Part shown: positions 8,584 through 15,115 of the stretch, in pieces | Layout of the letters: the number at the start of each line of letters is the position of its first letter | Position numbering within the stretch: the stretch's first letter is position 1 | Assembly (NCBI GenBank): GCA_946061765.1 | Contig: CAMGTC010000004.1 | Coordinates: 1 to 33,502, forward strand | Source: an uncultured Treponema sp. | GTDB lineage: Bacteria; Spirochaetota; Spirochaetia; Treponematales; Treponemataceae | DNA: 33,502 nt | Direction of reading: 5' to 3' | Made by a program: the position numbers and the translations under genes | Notes under the pieces: generated by a model | Databases searched by the model: none | What the model saw: the letters and a program-made list of their open reading frames with translations, nothing else | Told to the model about the DNA's origin: nothing

Positions 8584-9855
8584 TTAGTGATCTTTCATCA
8601 AATCTGCATCGTGAATATCTTTTGCAGAATTTAAGCGTTCAAGTTCTGCTTCCAGAAAGTTTTTCCATTCTTCCGGGCGGAATACTGGGCTTGTGATGAA
8701 AATATCTTTATCACCACGACCAGACATATTAATAATGATTACATCATCCTTGCTCATTGTAGGAGCCATTTTAATTGCCTGAGCTCCTGCGTGGGAAGAT
8801 TCCATAGCAAAAAGAACACCTTCGTTTTTGGCAAAAAACTTAAGTGCATCCAAAGCTTCTCTGTCCAGAGCAGAAGTAAATTCTACACGTCCAGATTTTC
8901 CCAAAGCGGCCAGTTGAGGTCCAATTCCACAGTAATCAAGGCCAGCAGAAATTGAACGGGTTGGGAGAGCCTGGCCATCTTCATCCAGCAAAAAGCGTGA
9001 TTTGTAACCCTGCATAATTCCTTCGCGGCTGGCATTTCCTGTCATGCGGGAAGCATTTTCTCCAACTCCAGGACCAATTCCACCCGCTTCAACTGCAATA
9101 AGTCTAGGTTCTTTTTTATCAATGAATGGGGCAAAACAACCGATGGAGTTTGAACCACCGCCGCAGCAGGCAATAATTGCTGTAGGTTTAATGTTTCTTT
9201 CTGCACACTGTTTTTGAATTTCCTTTCCAATTACAGACTGAAACTCTCTTACAATATCTGGAAATGGGGCAGGACCTAAAGCTGAGCCCAGAACATAGTG
9301 AGTATCGTTTGGATGGGCTGCCCAGTCACGCATAGCTTCGTTTACAGCATCTTTGAGGGTTCGACTTCCAGAAGTTACAGCCCGAACTTTTGCTCCGTAC
9401 AATTCCATAGATGCAACATTTGGCTGCTGACGGCGAACATCAACTTCTCCCATGTAAACGGTACAGTCCAAACCAAGTTTTGCACAGGCAGCAGCGGTTG
9501 CAAGGCCATGCTGACCAGCTCCAGTTTCTGCAATAATTCGTTTTTTACCCATGTATTTTGCCAGCAAACACTGACCAATTGCGTTGTTGATTTTATGGGC
9601 ACCTGTATTTGCCAGACCTTCCAGTTTTATGTAGATTTTTGCTCCACCCAAAAGTTTTGTGGCAGTTTCTGCATATAAAAGTGGAGTTTCGCGGCCAATA
9701 TAATCTCTCTGAATTGTGGCAAATTCCTCCAAAAATGCCGGATCTTTCATAGCCTTATTAAAAGCTGCTTCCAGTTCATCCAGCTGACTACGTAAAACTT
9801 CAGCAACATATTTACCGCCAAAACGGTCAAAAAATCCATTATCTGAATGTGTCAT
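8584..9855 (-). CDS. trpB: Tryptophan synthase beta subunit
   Basis: TrpB joins indole and L-serine to make L-tryptophan, using pyridoxal phosphate. The PLP lysine is Lys88 in GAHKINNAIGQ. The catalytic Glu110 is in AETGAGQHG. The phosphate-binding loop CCGGGSNSIG is near residues 231-240. The MSGRGDKD segment near the C-terminus is typical of the standard TrpB1 type. The protein has 423 residues, with a charged C-terminal tail somewhat beyond the usual end of about 400. An AGAGGT site precedes the ATG. It is the fourth gene of the trp operon, between trpCF and trpA, and partners TrpA. Confidence 0.97.
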   Translation of the reverse strand: MTHSDNGFFDRFGGKYVAEVLRSQLDELEAAFNKAMKDPAFLEEFATIQRDYIGRETPLLYAETATKLLGGAKIYIKLEGLANTGAHKINNAIGQCLLAKYMGKKRIIAETGAGQHGLATAAACAKLGLDCTVYMGEVDVRRQQPNVASMELYGAKVRAVTSGSRTLKDAVNEAMRDWAAHPNDTHYVLGSALGPAPFPDIVREFQSVIGKEIQKQCAERNIKPTAIIACCGGGSNSIGCFAPFIDKKEPRLIAVEAGGIGPGVGENASRMTGNASREGIMQGYKSRFLLDEDGQALPTRSISAGLDYCGIGPQLAALGKSGRVEFTSALDREALDALKFFAKNEGVLFAMESSHAGAQAIKMAPTMSKDDVIIINMSGRGDKDIFITSPVFRPEEWKNFLEAELERLNSAKDIHDADLMKDH

Positions 9856-9881
9856 AATTACCTCTCAATTTGTTTTTAGGT

Positions 9882-9969
9882 GGGGAAAGACTTCCCCTCG
9901 CTCCCAAGTCCTCGCAAAGCTCCGGTCTTGTCCGCTACCCCTTCTAACGGGCCTCAATCGGCGGCCCGT
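9882..9969. repeat. GC-rich hairpin block between trpCF and trpB
   Basis: This intercistronic stretch is far richer in G and C than its surroundings. It contains a GGGGAA/TTCCCC hairpin (9882-9897, loop AGAC) and a 7-bp ACGGGCC/GGCCCGT stem (9947-9953 with 9963-9969). Neither is followed by a T-run in the direction of trp transcription, so I do not call a terminator. It could act in mRNA processing or be an inserted repeat. Confidence 0.5.
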
Positions 9970-9979
9970 AACGCCCCCT

Positions 9980-11413
9980 TTACTTTAAGGCTTCAAATAG
10001 TTTTCTCATCTTATCAGGGTTTTTAATTCCTGTCTGTCCAGAATCTTCCAGCCCGCTGCTTAAATCTACCAGTTCTGGATTGTATTTTTTTACCAGCTGG
10101 GAAATATTTTCTGGGGACAGACCCCCAGCCATCCAGAGTTTTCCTTCCTGGCTGTAGTTTCCTTCTTTTGAATCCTGAATAAAACGAGCCTGACCCAAAT
10201 CTTTCAATTCATGACTCAGGCTTTCTAAATTGCCCGTTTTATCTGTAATTGCAAAATAGTGGGGCAGGTTCAAAAACTTTTGGGGAACTTTGTTGTATGG
10301 AATACCATGTAACTGAATAAAATCAAGTTTTCCTTTCTGAACAAGGCGGGCTGCTTGCTCTGCTTCTTCAGAAAGAGGATTTGTAATAACAGCAACCTTA
10401 AAAGCCTTTATTTTTTCAAGATAAGGTTCCATTGCTTTAAACTTTGGACCATAAACGTTGCGGCCATATTCCTGGGCAAAAATAAAGCCTGTAAAATCTG
10501 CTCCCAGCTGATCTGCTAAAAGTAAATCTTCTGCTCTGGTAAGTCCACATATTTTTATAAGAGGTCTGTCCCCTCTGGTTTTATTACTCTTATTTTCAAT
10601 TACTTCTGCCAGCTCAAGCATTTTTTTGCCGTAAAGACTTTCTTTTTGAGCTTTAAATGCCTGAACAAATCTTCTGGCTTTTTCAGGATTTCTTGCGGCA
10701 AATTCACCAAGTAAAAGGCCTGCAAACCCCATTGAAGCAATTGTAGAAGCAGCCTGGGCGGTGGTAATTCCACTTTCAAAAATCACTTGTCCGCCAAGTT
10801 TTTTCGTAAGCATGGCAGGCACTAAAAGATCAATTGTAAAATCCTTAAGATTTCGGGAATTTACTCCGCAAACTATTGTGTCTGCATATTCTTTTTTTAC
10901 CTGTAAAACTTTTTCTACATCTTCCTGAGTTCTTACTTCTAACAGAGCCCTAATTCCAAGCACCTTGCAGCGTTTTGTCATGGAAAGTAATTTATCCAGA
11001 CTTAAAATTCCGCAGATTAAAAGAACGGCATCGGCGCCACAGCGGTAGGAAATATCAATTTCTTCTTCTTCCAGCAAAAAGTCTTTACGGAGAACTGCAA
11101 TATCTGGAATAGCCTTACAGATTGCCATTAAGTCTTTTAGAGAACCCTTAAAATAATTTTCTTCTGTAAGACAGGAAATGGCAGAAGCTCCGTTTGTCTG
11201 GTAGCGTTTTGCAGTTTCAACTGAATCAAGATTTGGGGCAATATCCCCCTTGCTTGGAGAAGCTCTTTTTACTTCAAGAATCACTCCCTTATCCTGCATA
11301 AAAGGATTGAGGGGTCTGTCCCTCTTGGCAGGAATTTCAAAGCCAAAAGTATAGCCTTTTTTTTCTATATCTTTTTTACGTTTTTCAACAATTTGTCCAA
11401 CTATATTTGTCAT
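9980..11413 (-). CDS. trpCF: Fused indole-3-glycerol-phosphate synthase / phosphoribosylanthranilate isomerase
   Basis: A 477-residue bifunctional enzyme carrying out the two steps between TrpD and TrpA. The TrpC half (about 1-270) shows EVKRASPSKG at 48-57, LRKDF at 108-112 (Lys110), and the phosphate-binding FESGI and GLLLGEF segments. The TrpF half (about 285-477) shows KICGLTR at 287-293 with catalytic Cys289, LDFIQLHG at 364-371, AGGLSPENI at 429-437, and Asp450 in VDLSSGLE. The TrpC-TrpF order is that of the well-known E. coli fusion. Short GGGGACAGACCCC-like repeats lie in frame at residues 30-35, at 280-285 (the interdomain linker, read as RGDRPL) and, in opposite orientation, at 429-435. 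The start overlaps the trpGD stop by one base. Confidence 0.96.
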   Translation of the reverse strand: MTNIVGQIVEKRKKDIEKKGYTFGFEIPAKRDRPLNPFMQDKGVILEVKRASPSKGDIAPNLDSVETAKRYQTNGASAISCLTEENYFKGSLKDLMAICKAIPDIAVLRKDFLLEEEEIDISYRCGADAVLLICGILSLDKLLSMTKRCKVLGIRALLEVRTQEDVEKVLQVKKEYADTIVCGVNSRNLKDFTIDLLVPAMLTKKLGGQVIFESGITTAQAASTIASMGFAGLLLGEFAARNPEKARRFVQAFKAQKESLYGKKMLELAEVIENKSNKTRGDRPLIKICGLTRAEDLLLADQLGADFTGFIFAQEYGRNVYGPKFKAMEPYLEKIKAFKVAVITNPLSEEAEQAARLVQKGKLDFIQLHGIPYNKVPQKFLNLPHYFAITDKTGNLESLSHELKDLGQARFIQDSKEGNYSQEGKLWMAGGLSPENISQLVKKYNPELVDLSSGLEDSGQTGIKNPDKMRKLFEALK

Positions 11414-13011
11414 TATGCACTCTTACTAAATTCTCTGATTTCTTCAAGTTTTGCTAAGGCTTTTCCGCTGTCTATTGCATCCAAAGCCATTTTGTAGCCG
11501 TCTTTTAGGGTTCTGGTTTTTCCTGAAATGTACAAAATTGCAGCTGTGTTTAAGCCAACTGCATAGCGGATTGTTTTTCTTCCACCACCCTTCAGTATTT
11601 CCAAACCCAGCCTGGCATTTTCTTCTCCAGAACCGCCAATCAACTCAGTTTCAGAAGCATCTGTAATTCCAAATTTTTCAGGATTTACTACATAATGATA
11701 TTCATTGCCCTTGTTATCCATCTGATAAACATAAGTATTTGTACAAGGAGAGATTTCGTCGTATCCGTCTTCAGAGCAGACAACCATAACTCTTTTTGCA
11801 CCAAGAGAAATTGCGGCGTGGGCATAATCTTTTAAAAGGTCCTTTGAATAAACTCCAAGAACTTCGTATTCAGCTCCAGCAGGATTTAAAAGAGGTCCAA
11901 GGATATTCATGATTGTTTTAATTCCTAAGGCCTTTCTTACAGGTGCAGCAAAACGCATTGCAGAGTGATAAACAGGTGCCATCAAAAAGCCGAAACCTGT
12001 TTTTTCAACAAGGCGGGCAGTTTTTTCTGGTTCTGCCATAATATTAATTCCAAGTTTTTCAAAAAAGTCTGCTGAACCTGATTTAGAAGAAACGGCTCTG
12101 TTTCCGTGCTTGGCCATTGGCTGTCCACAAGAAGCGGCTATAATTGCAGATAGAGAAGAAATGTTAAAACTTCCTTTACTGTCTCCACCAGTTCCTACAA
12201 TTTCTGCAAGACCTTTTTTCTGGCAAGGGAATTCTCTTTTTTTACGGAGCAAAGTTTTTGCACAACCAATCATCTCAGATGTGGCAGGACCTTTTGCCGC
12301 CATGGCAGTAAGAATTGCGGCCATAACGCTTGGTTCCATTGTTCCGTCAGTAACGTTTTCCATAAAGAAAGCAGCTTCTTCTTCAGATAAGTCTTTTTTA
12401 TCCATAAGCTTATTAAGATACTGGGCAACAGGAAGATTGTCTCGTCTGTAATTCAAAAAGGCCTGAATAAGTTTCTGACAGTTTTCTGATGCAATTGATT
12501 CTGGATGGAACTGAATTCCTTCAATTGGGAATGTTTTGTGGCGAATACCCATGATATCTCCATCTTTTGCTCTGGCTGTAACTTCAAATTCTTCTGGCAG
12601 GGTACTTTCATCAATTACCAGTGAATGATAACGGGTAAATTTTGCAGATTTACCGATTGTACGAAAGATTCCTTTTCCGTCTAAATCGATATCTTCTACA
12701 ATTCCGTGTTTAATGAACTTTGCACTTACAATTTTTGCACCAAAAGCTTCTGCAATTGACTGATGACCAAGGCAAACTCCAAGAATTGGAATTTTTCCTG
12801 CAAAAAATGCAATTGCTTCCTTGCTAATTCCAGCTGATGAAGGATTTCCAGGTCCTGGTGAAACTACCAGATATTTTGGCTTCATTGCGGCAAGTTCTTC
12901 AATTTTATATTCATCATTGCGAACTACACGAATTTCTTCACTTGTAGCCTGTTCAAATGCCTGAACTACATTAAATGTAAAACTATCGTAATTATCTATA
13001 ACTAAAATCAT
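11413..13011 (-). CDS. trpGD: Fused anthranilate synthase glutamine amidotransferase / anthranilate phosphoribosyltransferase
   Basis: A 532-residue fusion. The TrpG part (about 1-190) supplies ammonia from glutamine to TrpE. Its nucleophile is Cys80 in GVCLGHQ, and the His169/Glu171 pair lies in FHPES. The TrpD part (about 200-532) transfers phosphoribose to anthranilate. It shows GTGGD at 273-277 and KHGNRAVSSKSGSAD at 301-315, the PRPP and anthranilate sites. The same fusion occurs in enterobacteria. An AGGAG site precedes the ATG. The gene is separated from trpE by a GC-rich hairpin block and shares one base with trpCF. Confidence 0.96.
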   Translation of the reverse strand: MILVIDNYDSFTFNVVQAFEQATSEEIRVVRNDEYKIEELAAMKPKYLVVSPGPGNPSSAGISKEAIAFFAGKIPILGVCLGHQSIAEAFGAKIVSAKFIKHGIVEDIDLDGKGIFRTIGKSAKFTRYHSLVIDESTLPEEFEVTARAKDGDIMGIRHKTFPIEGIQFHPESIASENCQKLIQAFLNYRRDNLPVAQYLNKLMDKKDLSEEEAAFFMENVTDGTMEPSVMAAILTAMAAKGPATSEMIGCAKTLLRKKREFPCQKKGLAEIVGTGGDSKGSFNISSLSAIIAASCGQPMAKHGNRAVSSKSGSADFFEKLGINIMAEPEKTARLVEKTGFGFLMAPVYHSAMRFAAPVRKALGIKTIMNILGPLLNPAGAEYEVLGVYSKDLLKDYAHAAISLGAKRVMVVCSEDGYDEISPCTNTYVYQMDNKGNEYHYVVNPEKFGITDASETELIGGSGEENARLGLEILKGGGRKTIRYAVGLNTAAILYISGKTRTLKDGYKMALDAIDSGKALAKLEEIREFSKSA

Positions 13012-13024
13012 ATTTTCTCCTTTT

Positions 13025-13151
13025 CTAAGGGGAGGGCCCCTTAGAATCCCCCCTTTTTAGGGGGCGGACAACCAGCTCGACGCGGTCGCAGTTTTTCCGC
13101 CCCCTAAGACCCCCCACCTTTCCTTGCCTGCGCTTAGGACGCTGTCCTAAG
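13025..13151. repeat. GC-rich array of three perfect hairpins between trpE and trpGD
   Basis: Three uninterrupted inverted repeats fill the 170-nt gap. These are CTAAGGGG/CCCCTTAG (13025-13044, 4-nt loop), TTAGGGGGCGGA/TCCGCCCCCTAA (13057-13068 with 13096-13107), and CTTAGGAC/GTCCTAAG (13133-13151, 3-nt loop). All share a CTTAGG-type edge and the block contrasts strongly with the AT-rich genes. Nearness to the trpGD ribosome binding site would allow control of trpE versus trpGD output, or it may be inserted repeat DNA. No U-tract follows the stems in the direction of transcription. Confidence 0.65.
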
Positions 13152-13181
13152 AACCTGTAGGGTGGTGTAGTTTTTTTCTCC

Positions 13182-14630
13182 CTATTTTGTCAGGGTGTCT
13201 ATTAGGGCACCTAGTTTTTCACAGGTTTCTGTGTATTCTCTTTCTGGATCTGAATCGTAAACTATTCCTCCTCCGGCCTGTAAAGACCAGACTTTGCCTT
13301 GTTTTAGGGCTGAACGGATTGTGATACAGAAGTCTAAATCTCCGTTTGTTTGAACATATCCAACTGCACCGGCGTAGAAGCGGCGTTTTGTATCTTCCAG
13401 GCCACTTAAAATCTGCATGGCACTGATTTTTGGGGCTCCAGAAACTGTTCCTGCTGGGAAGGAAGCTCTTAAAACCTGGATTGGTTTAATTCCATCGCGG
13501 ACAATTCCTTCTGTGTTTGAAACAATGTGAATTACATGGCTGTAAAGTTCGCATTCCATAAACTGAGGAACTGTAACACTGCCTTCTTTGCAAACCCGTC
13601 CTAAATCGTTGCGGGCTAAATCTACCAGCATAAGGTGTTCTGCTCTTTCTTTTGGATTAGAAAGAAGAGTATTTTTTAATTGCTGGTCTTCTTCATCATT
13701 TTTACCTCTGTGAATTGTTCCTGCTATAGGGTGAATAGAAGCTTTTCCCTTACGAACTCTTACCAGGCTTTCTGGAGATGAACCTGTAAGCTGGAAATCT
13801 CCAAAATCAATATAAAAAAGATATGGGGAAGGATTTACTCTTCTTAATTTTCCGTAAACTGCCAGGGCTGAGGCATCACATTCAATCTGGACTCTGCGGC
13901 TTGGAACTGCCTGGATAATATCACCTGCAATGATATGTTTTTTTAGAGCCTGAACTTTTTCGATATATTCTTTTTTAGACTGCTCTAAATCTGTAATCAT
14001 CTTGTATTCAAAATGACTTGGTCCTTCTTCAACGTAAGAAAAGTCCATATCATTCATACGTTTGATTAAGTTATCTACAGCGGCCTGCAAATCAATCTGG
14101 TGTTCATTATAGTTAAGCCCAAAAATATGCATGCTTTCTGTAAAATGATCAAAAATTATATATATGTGACCTGCAATGAATAAACTTTCAGGAATTTTTA
14201 AATCATCTTTTTGTTCATAAAATTTTATATTGTCACAACGGGCTGCAAATTCGTAACTTAAATAACCAAGTCCACTTGCAGGTAAAGGAATTTCATCATT
14301 GTTATTTTGAAGTGGAGTTTGATTTTCCTGAGCAACATAAAGAAGGGCATCCAAAATATCAGCTTCTTTTTTACGACCCAAAGCATCACGGCTGTCTACA
14401 TTTTCTGCGTTAAATGGAATCCTTTTTCCATCAACAATAAAGGCAACGCCATCTGTATCCTGAATAATTTTGAAAGCTTCTTCTGCCATCAAAAGTGAAT
14501 ATCTTTCCCGGCCTTTTGCAAAACTTGCCGATTCCAGAATTACTTTAGCTCCGATTTTACGTGCTAGAGAATATGGGGTGTAGCGTTCGCTTGAAAGGCT
14601 TTTGTAAATTGCATCGTTTCGTTTTTCCAT
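13182..14630 (-). CDS. trpE: Anthranilate synthase component I
   Basis: TrpE converts chorismate to anthranilate with ammonia from TrpG, the first committed step of tryptophan synthesis. I start at the ATG at 14630 (482 residues), which has an AAGGA site. An in-frame ATG at 14690 lies within the promoter -10 region and cannot be on the main transcript. The N-terminal ILES...GRERYS segment matches the LLES tryptophan-binding motif, so feedback inhibition is expected. The chorismate-binding core is typical: TGSSPESLVRV, HPIAGTIHRG, DLARNDLGRV, FPAGTVSGAPK, YAGAVGY and AGGGIVYDSDPEREY. It is the first gene of the five-gene trp operon. Confidence 0.96.
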   Translation of the reverse strand: MEKRNDAIYKSLSSERYTPYSLARKIGAKVILESASFAKGRERYSLLMAEEAFKIIQDTDGVAFIVDGKRIPFNAENVDSRDALGRKKEADILDALLYVAQENQTPLQNNNDEIPLPASGLGYLSYEFAARCDNIKFYEQKDDLKIPESLFIAGHIYIIFDHFTESMHIFGLNYNEHQIDLQAAVDNLIKRMNDMDFSYVEEGPSHFEYKMITDLEQSKKEYIEKVQALKKHIIAGDIIQAVPSRRVQIECDASALAVYGKLRRVNPSPYLFYIDFGDFQLTGSSPESLVRVRKGKASIHPIAGTIHRGKNDEEDQQLKNTLLSNPKERAEHLMLVDLARNDLGRVCKEGSVTVPQFMECELYSHVIHIVSNTEGIVRDGIKPIQVLRASFPAGTVSGAPKISAMQILSGLEDTKRRFYAGAVGYVQTNGDLDFCITIRSALKQGKVWSLQAGGGIVYDSDPEREYTETCEKLGALIDTLTK

Positions 14631-14682
14631 ATCTTTTTCCTTCTGAGATGTTGTTTCTGTGAATAGTAACGTTTCTCTAAGT

Positions 14683-14713
14683 AGTAACAAATATAATACA
14701 GGTGTTTGTTACT
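14683..14713. promoter_or_regulatory. Putative operator overlapping the trp promoter
   Basis: AGTAACAAA (14683-14691) and TTTGTTACT (14705-14713) form a perfect 9-bp inverted repeat with a 13-nt centre. It covers the -10 box and spacer, and its outer base touches the -35. A further half site, AGTAAC, lies at 14665-14670, 18 nt from the first. Position suggests a repressor site. The sequence does not match the E. coli TrpR operator, so the regulator is unknown. Confidence 0.6.
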
Positions 14714-14718
14714 GTCAA
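14690..14718 (-). promoter_or_regulatory. trp operon promoter
   Basis: On the minus strand a perfect TTGACA (-35, plus-strand 14713-14718) and TATATT (-10, 14690-14695) are separated by exactly 17 nt. A run of 15 As on the transcribed-direction strand lies just upstream (14731-14745) and could act as an UP element. The expected transcript begins near 14683, giving a leader of about 50 nt. That leader is too short for a classical Trp-codon attenuator, and no leader peptide is visible. Confidence 0.75.
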
Positions 14719-14754
14719 TAGAAACATAGATTTTTTTTTTTTTTTATTTGCAAA

Positions 14755-14783
14755 TTGAAAAAGAATTTACGACTTATTAGTAT
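14755..14783 (+). promoter_or_regulatory. Weak candidate promoter for the alpha-galactosidase leader
   Basis: TTGAAA (14755-14760) and TAGTAT (14778-14783) are 17 nt apart on the plus strand; TATTAT at 14781 is an alternative with a 20-nt spacer. A start near 14790 would give a leader of about 325 nt containing all the hairpins described below. The match is modest. Confidence 0.3.
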
Positions 14784-14835
14784 TATGAATTAGAGAAAGA
14801 TTTGGCTTGGAAAAATTCTAATCTGAATCAATGTT

Positions 14836-14957
14836 TAAATTGAATGGCTAAAATATCGCCATTCAATTTAATTTAGAGTTTCTTGCGAAACTCTTATATT
14901 GTTAATCAAATATCCTCGGTTGTTGAAACAACCTGCGGTATTTGATTTTAAGGAAGG
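14836..14957 (+). promoter_or_regulatory. Structured leader unit A (three hairpins plus ribosome binding site)
   Basis: Hairpin 1 is a 13-bp perfect stem (14836-14848 with 14858-14870). Hairpin 2 is AGAGTTTC/GAAACTCT around a TTGC loop (14875-14894). Hairpin 3 (14904-14947, 44 nt) has a 9-bp outer stem, a bulged T, a CC/GG pair, a TC/TGC internal loop, and a 6-bp GGTTGT/ACAACC stem capped by TGAA. Two bases later comes AAGGAAGG (14950-14957), 6 nt before an ATG that opens only a 16-codon frame. Unit B repeats this layout with compensated sequence changes. Units A and B together hold most of the trpE to alpha-galactosidase intergenic region; 14746-14835 has no other clear signal. Confidence 0.75.
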
Positions 14958-14960
14958 TTC

Positions 14961-15106
14961 AAAATGAATAGTGCAGATAGCACTATTCATTTTAAGTCTC
15001 GAGTTTTTTTGTAAAAACTCTGTTTATTTACGTGTTCGCTTGCGCGAACGTTTTGTAAATCCTCAGTTGTTGAAACAACTTGCGGTTTACAAAATTAAGG
15101 AAGGAG
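14961..15106 (+). promoter_or_regulatory. Structured leader unit B directly before the alpha-galactosidase gene
   Basis: The layout repeats unit A. Hairpin 4 is a 14-bp perfect stem with loop AGATA (14961-14993). Hairpin 5 is GAGTTTTT/AAAAACTC around TTGT (15001-15020). An extra hairpin 6 is GTTCGC/GCGAAC around TTGC (15034-15049). Hairpin 7 (15051-15094) is again 44 nt long with a 9-bp outer stem, bulged T, CC/GG, TC/TGC loop, and a 6-bp stem with a TGAA cap. AAGGAAGGAG follows after 2 nt and is the ribosome binding site of the alpha-galactosidase. The outer stem differs entirely from unit A, and the inner stem changes one G-C pair to A-T. Confidence 0.78.
14964..15014 (+). CDS. Possible 16-residue leader peptide or vestigial start
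   Basis: An AAGGAAGG site sits 6 nt before an ATG that reads MNSADSTIHFKSRVFL and stops at 15012-15014. The start codon lies inside the 14-bp hairpin 4, so translation would compete with folding. The context copies that of the real gene at 15116. It could be a leader peptide, or the remains of a gene lost after a leader duplication. No amino acid is repeated in a way that suggests attenuation. Confidence 0.25.
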   Translation: MNSADSTIHFKSRVFL

Positions 15107-15115
15107 TAATTGTAA

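Noticed and set aside
9298-9678. 126-residue ORF antisense to trpB
   Set aside because: A frame shadow of a strongly conserved gene, with cysteine- and serine-rich nonsense composition.
13025-13151. Rho-independent terminator between trpE and trpGD
   Set aside because: The stems are strong but none is followed by a U-run in the direction of trp transcription, and the operon clearly continues.
14631-14690. 20-residue N-terminal extension of TrpE as a leader or attenuator peptide
   Set aside because: Its ATG overlaps the promoter -10 region, it contains no Trp codons, and a better start with a ribosome binding site follows.
14836-15103. CRISPR array or integron attC cluster
   Set aside because: The stems are not identical repeats with spacers, and I could not find paired GTTRRRY/RYYYAAC core sites; no integrase or cas gene is near.
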